A stretch of DNA of 64,000 nucleotides. Source: Amphibalanus amphitrite (lineage: Eukaryota > Arthropoda > Thecostraca > Balanomorpha > Balanidae). The notes under the pieces are model-generated. The model did not search any database, was not told the origin of the DNA, and saw only the letters and a program-made list of their open reading frames with translations. Of this stretch, positions 32,930 through 63,897 are shown in pieces. Both the position numbers and the translations under genes were made by a program. Each line of letters begins with the position of its first letter. The first letter of the stretch is position 1. The stretch is taken from positions 372,001-436,000 of the forward strand of contig NW_024881624.1 in NCBI RefSeq assembly GCF_019059575.1, written 5' to 3'.

Positions 32930-34993
32930 CACTGATTGATAATTTTCCCTTCCTTATCTCACACCTCCGTGTCCTCTCCAATCCTCCCTACCCATCCCAT
33001 CCCTGCACCCCCCTCCACCAGCCCACTTGCCGAGCTCCCGCCCCCCTCAGCTGATACCTGTCATGACCTCGACGCCATCCCACTGACGCGACATGAGGCG
33101 CTATCCATGGGCGCCATCGACCTGTCGACAGGACGGGCGCCTGTCGCGACAGTATCAGCCCGGCCGAGGGCGGCTTCTCGATGCACGAGACCCGATGTCG
33201 GGAGCAAGGCGCCTCTCGCAGGGGGTGTGTTCTGATCGGACATGTGATGGCCCCGAGATCGGACTACCGGGGGCTCGCCAACCGGACCCGAGGCCGGCGA
33301 CGCTCGTTAGACTGGCTGCGTGTTGGGGATACGATCGGAGGTTCATAAGTCAGTGTCAGATGGGTCGTCGCCTCCATAGAAGGACGGCGGACCGGTCCTG
33401 AGTAGGGTTGACACTGACGAGGAGGCGTCTGTCCCTCCGGCATTGTTTGTCGCGGAGTGTTGTGTCTGTAGAAAAAGGAGGTCGCCAAACAGCCACGGAC
33501 GGTCGAGCCCACGGAATGACTAGGATAGTGGAAAGAAGTCAATTTTATGATTAAAACCGCTTATTTAAGCACGAGAGGCGTTTAATGAGGCAATTATAAA
33601 CCAATCCTGACCTCAAACCCAACTATTAGCTTATGATCGTTTAGGGATTGACGGGTACCCAATGCTTGAAACAGGTGTAAGCCTCGTGGCGTTATTTCAT
33701 GCTCATCTACATAGATCAAATGGATTTCCCTTAAAGCAACCCTCTTTGTCATAAGCTTTCGTCTTTAAAAAAAAACTCATTTTCATCAGCAATTATATAT
33801 TGTCTTGTTAGGCATAGGGCTATCTAAGAACCAATTATCACACCAAAGTTTCCTGAAACGTTCCACTGGCTGACCTTCCGACTCCGAGCATGAAGCGATG
33901 GGCGCGCTGCTCGTCCGGCATAGATAGTGTAGATAAACATTCGCCAATGTTCCGAAAAAAAAAACATTTGTCCTACATATATGGCGACTCGCGGTGCAAC
34001 GTTCGTGCTTGCAGTGTATCACCACTGGTCACTGACCCTGCGCTGGGTCTGTGATGAGCGCCCTTTAAGCCCTGATGAATTTCAGACCTCGCAGGCACTC
34101 TCTCACCATGCTCGCTTTCACCGCGTGATACGCCCCTCGTCACTTATGGATTAGTTGCGACGTGTTGGAGGTGATCAAAGGGGCATTCGGGTTTCTCGCC
34201 TATTAAAAAAAAGACACTATACCACCGTTTTATCTTGCCATTTTCATTTCCTAATGCCTACACATTTTCATGATATATTAGGCCTACAATAAATTATTAG
34301 AGCCATTTACAAATCTACACTTATGGTAAACTTTTATCAGCAAACGATGTCTATGCCACATTTACCGTCAACTATGCTCCAGGTTTATCGGTTAGAGCTA
34401 AAAAGCTACCTATGCGTAGCGTCACATGGTGTCAGCGGCTCATTTTCTCGGAGTACGTATTGATGCAGAACAGCCGTTCACAAGCCTGTGTCATTTGCAC
34501 ATTGACAATCTAATGTCTTACGAACGTTTACTGAGAAAGATAGTATTTAGATAGAAATGTCATTGCTTTTCGTCAAACTGAAAAGTACGTTTTTTTCTTC
34601 TTCATAACAGTTGTAATGTGTAATTGCAATGCATTGTTTAAGGTATGTACCTTGCCAATCATTGTATAAAATGGCACTTTGAGTCCATCTGCTAATGCTG
34701 TATATAAACGGGATGAATTTATTGTTACATGTTGAAAATAAGATGTCTAGCTCTCCCGAATAAGCATATTTACAGACGAGAGCTTGTGATAACTTACGTT
34801 ACGGTTATGTCGCACAATCATATAGAGCGAGTCATTCCGAATTATATATGAGGAGCGGATTTCGTGTGATGAGCAATGCTTCACGGTGTGATATATCTCT
34901 GTTAACTGTTTCTTAGTGTTATGAGCTTATTGGGTACTGCGAGGAGCGCTATGTGCGTTGTAAGGTGTCCAATGTCGTGGTTGTTATATATGA
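32925..34993. other. No gene recognised
   Basis: A GC-rich patch at 33040-33480 has overlapping open frames on both strands, none with a domain or consistent splice sites. The rest is AT-rich. Confidence 0.4.
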
Positions 34994-35001
34994 GTGCCAA
35001 C

Positions 35002-37940
35002 TAGGGTGTATCGTCGAATTTTGATTTTTTTAATCGTCTTCACTACTAAATTTTATTGGTCCCTGGCATGTTTGAAGCCGTAGGATACCAATCAAAAAAA
35101 TCTGGGACGAAAACCTAGCCTGCTGCGAGCGGTTGAACGGAAGCCTGTCGGGGCGGCGCCAGGCGTTGAAGTCTCCCCGTTAGTTACGCGCACACTAGCA
35201 CCACGCGCCGGCTGGCGCCGTGCCGCCGCGTTCCCGGTCAGCCGTGTTTTAGCGTTCACTGACGGGTCGAGGTGATTATTCTAAGCTTTCCTAAGAAGCT
35301 TTCTGCCCCGCAGCTCATTATTGAGCAAGAATATCGCACAAACTGCATAGAACATTGACATGCAGGTTGTCGGCACATAGGAGAAGGGGATGTTTTGGTT
35401 AATGCCTCCTTTAATAGGAAGAGATTGTGGAAGAACAACACATTTCTCTTGGAAATTACTCATCCTCCTTCTTCCTACGTGCCTGCTTTAGTAATCGAAG
35501 TACCCCTATTGACTCTACGTTCTTGATTCGGCTGTCGATTTTATGCATGGAATTCCGCTATATTATATTTTCTCGCTCAATGTCCCCTGAGCTATATTGA
35601 GGCGTCACGGGACAGCAATGCTCAGCTCACAACTGCAGAGAAAAAGTCAATGTGGTCATGCGTTTTGTATGCCAAAATGTGTGAGCCTTGTCGTGTACCA
35701 GCAGCCGTTGTCACCATTGTAATTTTCACGACTTTATTTTTATAAGGATGCAATTGCCCACTTCCCAGTTCCCAGACTGGGTTTGGAGATATCGTTTTAC
35801 AGAAACATTTAGGAATGTCTGTAATGTAAGTTAAAAGCTAATACCGAAAGGAATCCACATATTTTCGAATTTCCTGTTTGCTGTATTGCTTAGTAAATGC
35901 CAGACGTCATGATGGCATGGTTGCGATTGATGGTATGCCGGATGGCCAGGGTACGAACTCACAGTAAGTCAGCTTGGCCGGCAGGCATCAACAGGCACAA
36001 TAGTCTTACACTGATATCGTCACCCTCAGTTATTCGTCACCATTCAGCAGCAGGCCCAGAGCTTCGGGCTTTGAACCGTAAGGCACAGGTGTAGGAGCAA
36101 GACATTGTGCCGATTCGAAGGGCTGGAAGGGCAGCATCGCGGGGGCTGGAATGCTCCTGAGCGGCTGAGACCATCCCATTGGGACGGGGGTGTTCTGGGT
36201 GCACTCAGCCGCTCATGCTGGGAAATGTATCCAATGGAGCTCTACCCCATCCCCACCCGTTTCGAATGATTAGGCTGACCTTTAGTCTAGAACAAAGAAG
36301 GATGATGGTTGGCTGGTCCCGAGGATAGAAAGGACAGGTAATGACATCATATAATGAATCGAAGACGGCCCCGGCCCGATCCTCTGATAGAGGCTCATCA
36401 ACACGTATCTCGTTGTGGACCATTTCGTTTTCCTCCACCGTGGTGTTTGCACCGACCTCAACGGGTTGGAAGATTACGATGTTCAGAAACCATTAAGGTC
36501 GTAATTGTATATTCGTTGAGTTAGGTTAGCCTTTCCATTCCATGAAGACTACTTTATAATTATTGGATGATAGGATGAGGTTTTGACTGTGTTGAACCTG
36601 TCCTACCTGTTCAGTGAACGAATATACAACGAATATACAATTACGATCTTAATGGTTTCTGAACATCGTTACCTTCGGCTTCCAACCCGTTCAGGTCGGT
36701 GCAAAAACTACGGTGGAGGAAAACGAAATGGTCCACAACGAGATACGTGTTGATGAGCCTCTATCAGAGGATCGGACCGGGGCCGTCTTCGATTCATTAT
36801 ATGTCATTACCTGTCCTTTGTATCTATCCTCGGGACCAGCCAACAGTCATCCTGCCTTGTTCTAGACTAAAGGTCACCCTAATCATTCGAAACGGGGGGA
36901 TGGGGTAGAGCTCCATTGGATGCATTTCCCAGCATGAGCGGCTGAGTGCACTCAGAACACCCCCGTCCCAATGGGATGGTCTCAGCCGCTCAGGCGCATT
37001 CCAGCCCCCGCGATGCTGCCCTTCCAGCCCTTCGAATCGGCGCAATGTCTTGCTCCTACACCTGTACCTTACGGTTCAAAGCCCGAAGCTCTGGGCCTGC
37101 TGCTGAATGGTGACGAATAACTGAGGGTGACGATATCAGTGTAAGACTATTGTGCCTGTTGATGCCTGCCGGCCAAGCTGACTTACCGTGAGTTCGTACC
37201 CTGACCATCCGACATACCATCAATCGCAACCATGCCATCATGACGTCTGGCATGACGTAAGCAATACAGCATACAGGAAATCGAAAATATGTGGATTCCT
37301 TTCGGTATTCGCTTTAACTTACATTACAGACATTCCCAAATGTTTCTGTAAAACTATAATATCTCCAAACCCAGTCTGGGAACTAGGAACTTTATCATAA
37401 AATCCACAGCCGAATCAAGAACGTAGAGTCAATAGGGGTACTTCGATTACTAAAGCAGGCACGTAGGAAGAAGGAGGATGAGTAATTTCCAAAAGAAATG
37501 TGTTGTTCTTCCACAATCTCTTCCTATTAAAGGAGGCATTAACCAAAGCATCCCCTTCTCCGATGTGCCGACAACCTGCATGTCAATGTTCTATGCAGTT
37601 TGTGCGATATTCTTGCTCAATAATGAGCTGCGGGACAGAAAGCTTCTTAGGAAAGCTTAGAATAATCACCTCGACCCGTCAGTGAACGCTAAAACACGGC
37701 TGACCGGGAACGCGGCGGCACGGCGCCAGCCGCCGCGTGGTGCTAGTGTGCGCGTAACTAACGGGGAGACTTCAACGCCTGGCGCCGCCCCGAAAGGCTT
37801 CCGTTCAACCTCTCGCAGCAGGCTAGGTTTTCGTCCCAGATTTTTTTGATTGGTATCCTACGGCTTCAAACATGCCAGGGACCAATAAAATTTAGTAGTG
37901 AAGACGATTAAAAAAAATCAAAATTCGACGATACACCCTA
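35002..37940. mobile_element. 2.9-kb hAT-like fold-back element
   Basis: The element begins TAGGGTGTATCGTCG and ends with the reverse complement, flanked by an exact 8-bp duplication GTGCCAAC (34994-35001, 37941-37948). Almost the whole element is two inverted arms (35002-36518 and about 36624-37940) around a loop of about 100 bp. The right arm lacks some 200 bp present in the left near 35.5-35.7 kb. The 8-bp TSD points to hAT-type mobilisation. Open blocks are conserved in both arms: one contains VVLPQSLPIKGGIN and a hydrophobic stretch (35281-35463 minus, 37478-37660 plus), another VEENEMVHNEIRVDE (36205-36470 minus and 36.7-36.9 kb plus). These may be remnants of a transposase or of captured exons. 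Confidence 0.85.
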
Positions 37941-37948
37941 GTGCCAAC

Positions 37949-40798
37949 AGCTGTTCTGTGCTTGTGCGTCGTGACCTCTAAGAGCATATATTTCTGACCG
38001 GTGTAGGGGTAATTGGCTTTGTGACTGTTCCGGGTGTGGATGTGAAGCGTCAGAGGGCTAAGGCGGTGCACTGATCCATGCGCCATCGTTTCCACATTGC
38101 TGTGGATTCCGGGCACCATGGGCCAAACTGACACCCACGGCAACGTTTGTACTGAATAGCTACTGGGTGGTTCAGCACTGATGTGCTCCATGTAATGTTG
38201 GCGAGACCTTGTGTCGGTCGCAGACATTGCTCGATCTCTTGCTTCAGTTGTTGGCGCACCGCTCTGCTGTGTCCGCTACTGACGCCGCCTCCTGTGATGC
38301 CTGTTTGAGAATGTGAGCGCGCTGGTGGCGATGTTACTGAGGTTGTTGTTGTCGCGCAGCCCGCTGGATGGACGGTGCTGTGGCGTGCTGCTCTTGGTTG
38401 TGATGATTGTGATGTGGTTGTCAGTGTCTTCTTCTGACGGCTCGGGCAGTTCGGCGCAGTTCGCTGCAGACCGGCGAGCGGTCGAAGGGTCGACTGTTGA
38501 CCGGTGCAGGTCGCCTGCTTCTCTAGACGTGCTGCTTGTATCAATGGCTCTGTGTACAAACAAGATGTTCTATTTTTGTCGATGGTTCTCAAGAAGTTGA
38601 ATGAGTCTGCGAAATATATTGCGAGGGCGAGTGGCTATGGCGTTTCTGAATGATTGAATAGGAACACCCGAACATTAGACTTGAACACGCTAGGACTGCA
38701 GAGAGCAGGGGAAGTGTTGGCGATTCTGATCGCCGTTCTATACGGCATGCCTTCAGCAGAACGCAAAAATGCACAAGATTAGAGTTGAAAGTTTGAGAAC
38801 GACGGCACTAAATTGCGTGAACTAGCGTCATTTTTTCCTTTCCATACTACCGATACGAAGAGGAACATAATGTCGGTTTGTGTGCGGCTCGTCCATGTGC
38901 CTCATCACATAAGACAGGCACTCTGGCTCAACCGCACAAAACGTTTGCGTAATTGCTTACGGGTTTCTGGCTAATGCCAGAAATTAAAAAAAAAAATGTG
39001 TCGTACATAGTAAGCCCAGGAAACGCTTTCTAATGTTATAGAGCAAAATGCAAATGTCTGTGTCGAAACATTACACGGTTTTCATCTAGCGTTTGAGGTG
39101 AAACCTACACTAAATAGGTACTCCGATCATAAAAAGGTCTTATATGATAGGGTCCATCACCCCTAATACCGCAAAAAGTCGCCGCATTTGAATAAATTGT
39201 CAAAACCTATGGTTGTTCATTGCTCAGTCAGTAGGTATAGGCACATAAAAATAACAAAAATTATTTCTTTTACCATTGGCGCACCGTTTTGATTATGAAC
39301 CACCTGATTTAAATAGTTAAACGTAAAAATAAAATGTAAGAAGTTCTTCATGATCACACGAAAATCCATATCATGGCACTTGCGGATCCAGGGGGGGGGG
39401 GGGGGGGGCAGTATTCGGGACAAATTATTTTCCGCAGGACCCAAAATCACCGCAAATTTGCGTTTTTTTTCGAGAATAAAACGAAACTAAACAGTTTTAG
39501 GGAAAAGTATTTTAAACTACATACACAGCAGTGCGTAAGGAATCAAAATCCGATGAGAAGGTACTTGAAATTTAGAGAAACTTATTTGGGGCCATGCCTC
39601 CCCCCCTCCCCGGCAGCGTCCAAGACCAGTGAGTGCACCGGGCTGCCGCACCGATATGCAGAACTAGTCACTTAGCACTTCTTCCAAAACAGGCAACATC
39701 CTAAGGTAAACTGTATACGCCTTTATGAGCCCAACCTCATCTGAGCTCTCTCATAACCAGAACGTTCCGGATAGTCTCTGACCAGGGCGCCCTGGTGCCG
39801 CCCGTGGGTCGTCCGTCTGTGTCGGTGGTGTTGTGGGGGAGGGGTGATGTGGGGGGAGGGGCAGAGGGGCGGAGGGAGGTGTTGAGAGCCGGCTCCGCTC
39901 CCGGCGCAAACTGCGCCTCGCCTGGTGACCCGGTCAGCGGCAGCGGACACCCAGCGCGCCCTCTTTCCCTCTCCCCGACTCGGAGTGTCGGGACGGCTGG
40001 CGCTGGTCGATCCAGAGTGTCCAAACACGCGGAAACTCAGGAGCCGGAGTGTCCATACGAGTGCAGTGACCGCGAGATTTGAGTGTCCGCACCTATAACG
40101 AATTCACTCAGAAGTGTCGGCACCTTTGGGAGACTAGTTTGAAGTGCCGGATCAAAGGTCTGCTTCACGACAGGTTTCAGGTCCACAAAGCCAGCCGTCT
40201 TTCGTCACGAGAGTGCAGAGCAGAAAAGCGACTCTAAACGACTTCTGACTTGTAAGTGGAGGGCATGCTTTTATAAACGTTTTGCTCTCTGATGCTTTCA
40301 CCTGTAAACGTTTGCTCCCTTTGATGCGCCATGAGTACCTATTCACTTAGGTAAATGAGCGGTAATATGTATCAAGGTGCATTTATATTTAGAATAGAAA
40401 TTGTCAGTAAATTGGGACAAATGCTCGGCGATTGACTTCTATTGTGCTGACTTGAATTAAAGGATGCATAGCAAGTGAGGAAACAAAGCGATTTTATTCC
40501 TTCGGGAAGTGCTTAAAAATTAGCGGTGGCGAGGACAACTCAGGTTATTTACGCCTACACAATAGAACGGCCTAAAACTATAGCGGCGTCCCAATAAATA
40601 TAATTTGACCTGCACCGTCCCCAACAATTTTTGCATAGCGATGCGCTTCACGTTTTGACTAGGGACTGGACGTCAATTTGCTTTTTGAATTTGCCCGGTC
40701 GTATGAATGCATGGGTAACTCAATACTATAACCCTGTATAGTGTATAATGAGGGAATACTTTCCGTATTTGCTGATAAGTTCATTTCGTGCTGTCTCA
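37949..40798. other. No confident gene; poly-G tract and unsupported frames
   Basis: A minus-strand frame of 180 codons (38050-38592) is Thr/Ser/Arg-rich and ends in a Cys/Trp cluster (CRGCQFGPWC); I do not recognise it and it overlaps another minus frame (37892-38227). A G-run lies at 39391-39408. A GC-rich patch is at 39780-40020. Confidence 0.3.
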
Positions 40799-40802
40799 TT
40801 AA

Positions 40803-41479
40803 AGGAAGACTGCCACCTTCAAAAAGTTTTCTCAGATCGGCCTATGATTTATTCCCTGGACAAAACAAAATTTTAGAATTCACCTGACAAAGTATCATCA
40901 CGTGAATCGCGAAAAAAATTGTCGATTATCATACATTTATCAATCGGTTAATGTCTAGCGACAATGTTTACACATCACTAGACTTCAAGGTCATAAGATT
41001 ATTACATTTTATTTAAAAAAGTAAGGTATTTTATGATTTACTAATATATGATTTCATAAGAAATTGGCCATGTTTAATTTATTTTGCATTTAAGTTCGTA
41101 AAACATTTAAAAATCATGGCTCATTTGGAATGGGTCTGGCCCATGTTAAACCCCATTTCCCACACTTTTTTGGAAAAAATGAACTACTGAATATATAAGT
41201 TTAACTTTTATTTTGACACTCCAAAATTCTTCTCTGATCTCGAAACAATCAAAGTTTTGACATATATTTACCAAAAGGTAAGAAAATTCATGTTTCAAAG
41301 TTATCGATAAACAGTAGAGATGTCGGTTTTCTTGGACTAAAAAAATGGCATCAAACTGAACTTTGGTCTCCGATTTCTCGCAAACGGGTTCGAATTTCGG
41401 AAAACCGACTTCAGTCTGGGACATAGGTGGCTCAGCTCTAGTGAAAACCGTTTTGTGGAAAAAAGGTGGCAGTCTACCT
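40803..41479. mobile_element. TTAAAGG-type MITE, copy 2
   Basis: Ends AGGAAGACTGCCACCTT and AGGTAGACTGCCACCTT (inverted) are flanked by TTAA (40799-40802, 41480-41483). No coding capacity. Confidence 0.75.
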
Positions 41480-41483
41480 TTAA

Positions 41484-42099
41484 GATCTTAACTTTAATGT
41501 GCTGGTGAGCTTGTAATTTCAAACACCCGTTCCGCGTCACTGTAATTGTGACTTTCACTATAATAGGTCTGACAGAAGCATTGTCCGTATGTCAACGCCC
41601 TTGAATAGTACGTAGGCGGCGAGGACATTATCAAAATGAAACTGAGTAAAATACACGCGACGACTAGTCGCTCGCAGGATACGCCCTGTCACTTTATGAC
41701 GCGGCCCAATTGGTTTGTTGGTGCAGCTTATTGAGTAGGTTGACCAGCACTTGATAGAGGATCGCTTGGAGTGTGCCGATTATGCTATTATGCTTCTTTG
41801 CTGACGGAAGGGCTGGAGCCACCTGCACCTAGAAGGACTTATGCCATCAGCCGAGAAAAGGGCTGTTGCCGCCCAATCCATGACGGTTTTTCTTGCTCGC
41901 TTAGGACGACAAATTTAGAATACCTCAGTTCTGTTAAAGGAAATAGTTCACATGAGGGTTTTGAACTGGAATAGCAGTTCCGTAGCTTGAGCTGAGACCA
42001 GCACAAATCAGGGGCTTTTACGGCCCAACGATCACCCTAGGCAAAAATATTCCATTTCTCCTCCCGAAAAAACTGCCTTGCACGGGCCATTTCCCTCTT
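41484..42099. other. No gene recognised
   Basis: Spacer between two transposons, with no open frame of note. Confidence 0.4.
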
Positions 42100-42103
42100 T
42101 TAA

Positions 42104-43330
42104 CCCGGCACCGCCTGGGCTATTTCCGTACCCACGACAGCCTGGGGGGGGGGGGGTCGGATCCGACCCCCCCCCCCCTGTTATCTCGCGAACCAATGGT
42201 CGTATCGAGCCCCGCGAGGCGGCGTTCGAAAGGTCTCTACGAGACCTTCCCAAAGCACTCTTAAGATTTTAAGATTGAGGTCAACTTTCGGGTCAAGGTC
42301 AGGTCAAAGGTCAAATTCAGGGGTTTTGCATGATTAGGCTTACGGACAGCGGAATCGATAGCTGCTGCTCGAAACTCACCAAAAAATGACCTCAAAGGCC
42401 TAGTGAAGGTACCATGTGCGTATAGGGGTCATACTTAGTACGGGTCAAGGTCAGGTCAGGTCACGAAAGGTCACGGTTTTCAATTTCTGCTACATGGGCG
42501 TGCGACACATGTTTTATGGCTTATTTTTCACGCCGAATCCGATGGTAATGGTTATATGTGACCCCAAATCACTGTGCTGGTGATAAGTGTGCATTGAAAG
42601 CATAAAAAATCGTTTATACCCTACATAACTAAAGGAGGGCTAAGAAAAAAAGTCAATTTTTCAACTTTTTATTTTTGACATAAAAATACACTTTTCTAGA
42701 CGAGCTTTGTCCCAGGAATCTAGTGGTGCCATTTGTTTTCACATGCGATGTTCAGAAGTGCCTCTAATTCACGAAAATGTTTATGACGTCACCATGCCCT
42801 ATGCATGTTGGAGCTATTTTTTTACAATTTGGGGGTCAAAAATCAAGATAGAAAGTTGAAATTTGGGACATCTAATGTTCTAATAGAGCTCTACAACATA
42901 TATTCCGTTTTTTTTTGGAAATTCCCAAAATTTTGGATTTTATTAGCTGTTTTCCAAAAAATGCAGTTTTTTGAATTTTTTGGGGTGAAAAACGCATTTT
43001 ATGGAAAATCCGAGATAGCCATTTTAAAGAACTCGTTGAGCTGCGTCTTTTCATGTGCTTAATTTGCAATTTGCTTTAAACCCTGATTTTTGGCGATTTT
43101 TTAAACATTTACCACTTTTTGACTAAAAACGCCATGTAGTTACATCACTAAAATCGATATATCTCAAAAATTTTTGGAAATTTTTTCTTAAAAATTGCAC
43201 AGGAGACGTCAAATTGATGGGGGAGAAGGTATGCCAAGTTTCAAGTAGATAGCGAAAGTGGTTCATGAGTTATTCAAGAAAAAACGGAGGGGGGGGGGTC
43301 GGATCCGACCCCCCCCCAGGCGGTCGCGGG
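42104..43330. mobile_element. TTAA-flanked CCC-ended element with G-run palindromes
   Basis: Ends CCCGGCACCGCCTGGG and CCCGCGACCGCCTGGG (inverted) are flanked by TTAA (42100-42103, 43331-43334). Just inside each end is a run of G, then TCGGATCCGA, then a run of C, a perfect subterminal hairpin. The interior is AGGTCA-rich near the left end (42280-42480). No transposase. Likely a non-autonomous piggyBac-type element. Confidence 0.8.
42293..42313 (+). promoter_or_regulatory. Extended half-site plus exact DR1
   Basis: TCAAGGTCA at 42293-42301 is the consensus of NR5A/FTZ-F1 and ERR receptors. Immediately after, AGGTCA-A-AGGTCA at 42301-42313 is an exact DR1. Another TCAAGGTCA lies near 42446. 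All are inside the transposon. Confidence 0.5.
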
Positions 43331-43519
43331 TTAAAACTGAATTGTTCTTCCTAATATTAAAATATAGAAAATAATATATTTTATTTTGAAATAGAGATTT
43401 CTCACCTTACGAGCCAGTTCTGTTGTTCACTTTTTGCATTTTGGACTTTGACACTTGTGTGATGTCAAATGTGACGTTTATGAGGCCATTTGAGTTCATC
43501 GGAAATTTTGATTTTTTAA

Positions 43520-45271
43520 AGGTAGTGTGCCACCTTTGAAAGATTTCCCATTTTATTTTTCCTAGGATAAGAAGCTTCTGTTTTTACCTAATATCGCAAA
43601 AAAAAAAATCAAAAATGGGCCCGGAATAGTGCCTTTTTCGCCTAAAAGTTTTTCGGTTTTTAGATATGTATAACAACTGTAGTGGGCTCACCTGCAAACA
43701 GGCGTCGGGCAACAATCGCGAATGCGGCGCACTTGTGACAATAAGCAAAGGTCATTATAGTGTTACGACCATACGACGTACGGGAATGAGTTATCAGCTG
43801 TCTAATCGTAGACAACACAATGTCGAGCCTTAAACTGTAAGCCCGTATTGGTATTGTTTCTTTTATTTGGCTGTTGAACATTATGGTTTGAAATATGATT
43901 TTATGTAAAATAATTGATATGAAAAAGCCGTCTTATAAGTTATGACCCCATTTCACCACACGCAAGTGGCAGAAATGACAATGATCAGCTGACGCATTTT
44001 TCTTGGCCGAAGTCAGAGCGCGCGGCCCGACGCACCACGCGTATTTGGAAATTCCGACCTCGACGAGCATCAGAAGCCACCTAACAGGCGTGTTCGAAAC
44101 CGCAGGAGATGATGATGAACGGGTTTATCGAAACTTGATTGGATGAACATATCGGTAATAGCGATTTCAGTGTGTGCATTTATTGTTCATAGTGGTGTGA
44201 AATGTGGTTGGGGTACGACCGACAACCCGTCGGGGCGAATTTCGCACTGGGGTAGGGGAAGTTGGGGCAATGCCGGAGTTGGGGCAAAGCCGAAATTCGA
44301 GATATTTTTAAAACCGTACGACATGGATGCCACGTCTCAGTGATGCTCTGAAGCTTAAGTGACTACAATTATCGCATGTTTGTTATGAGTCGTCATTTGG
44401 AATACTTCGGCTGTGAGGGCGCCAAAAGCGTTTTCAAGGTACGTTTCCCTTGTACTACATGCGCCTTTGAAGCTGCATTTCTTACTCATTATGCTACCGT
44501 TTGTCTGGCCAATTCGGTCAAGTAATCTTCAGCATGTCTTTGCATAAGTGTGCTGCCTATTTGAAATTTATACAGCACGTTTAAAAGTTATGGGCCTGCA
44601 AATGAAAGTATGGCTGGCTGGAGTAATGCCGAAAACGTGCAATTACGCACGTTAAAGCACGCTACGTGGACTTAACTGCTGTAGAATAGCAACGCGTATT
44701 TTTAGTCAAACAAATTACACTTTCAGCCGGCACAACGGCCTGTTACCTATAAGGAATGATTTACCTGGCATTTTCTTATTATATCACACAATTATAACCT
44801 CCAGTGTGCACCAAGCGTCCTCAAGCTCTTAAAACGCGTGTCAGCTTTGATGAATTTTGGATAAAGTTTGAGATAAATTGGCAAAACATCAATGTCGGCA
44901 TTCCTCGTAGATCATTTATCCCATTTTCGGCTTTCCCCGCAGTCCGGGGCAACGCCGAAAAAGTCAGTTCTTTGATATTTTTAGTTTTTGCGCTTAACGG
45001 TATGCGAATTCATCAAATGCGCCTGGTATGTTTGAAAGACAAAAGACTGGCCTATCGAATGACGCCAACAAGAATAGCTTATGTTGTCTACCTTGCGTGC
45101 TACGGGCGTCAGAAAAAAAGTATTCGGCGTTCCCCCAACTTCCCCTACTCAAAATTTGAAGAATTTAAGACGTTTCCATGAGTTTTGAAGGTATGGATAA
45201 GTTCTAAAAATCCGGTTCTCCTTATCTGGGCCATTAACTCCATACGGTCCAAGAAAGCTGGCACACTACCT
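43520..45271. mobile_element. TTAAAGG-type element, copy 3, host of the 891-bp element
   Basis: Ends AGGTAGTGTGCCACCTTT and AGGTAGTGTGCCAGCTTT (inverted) are flanked by TTAA (43516-43519, 45272-45275). Removing the nested element at 44255-45145 leaves about 0.86 kb without coding capacity. Confidence 0.75.
44255..45145. mobile_element. 891-bp TA-flanked element, copy 2
   Basis: Same length and ends as 9167-10057, with a small number of substitutions. It sits inside the TTAAAGG-type element and is therefore younger than it. Confidence 0.85.
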
Positions 45272-45275
45272 TTAA

Positions 45276-45613
45276 ACTAAACGCGAGTGCGGCGTGACCT
45301 TTGGTTTGTCCTGAGTTCAGCAAGAACGTCAGGTTTCAAGAAGAGGTAAATCATTCGACGCAGCCAGTCATGACATAGGTGATGATACCAAAACTATTTA
45401 CTGTAATATCATTTGATTAATATTATTACCAATCAGCCATAACCAATAGAGGGTTGTTGACGGCCTCAGAAATGATCGTTTAACCCTTGACTTACACTAA
45501 TAATTTCTATCGATGCATAGGTACTGTTTCATATCATTTGCATGGGATTGTCTTCCAGACGGAGCGTGAACTGTGACCTTTAATTACTGTTATGTTATAT
45601 TCAACCTTTTCAG
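45276..45613. other. Region upstream of allantoicase coding exon 1
   Basis: No promoter motif was recognised. The stretch ends in the acceptor CAACCTTTTCAG, so transcription begins further upstream and at least one 5'UTR exon is not identified. Confidence 0.4.
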
Positions 45614-45617
45614 GAAG

Positions 45618-63897
<18,280 letters not shown>

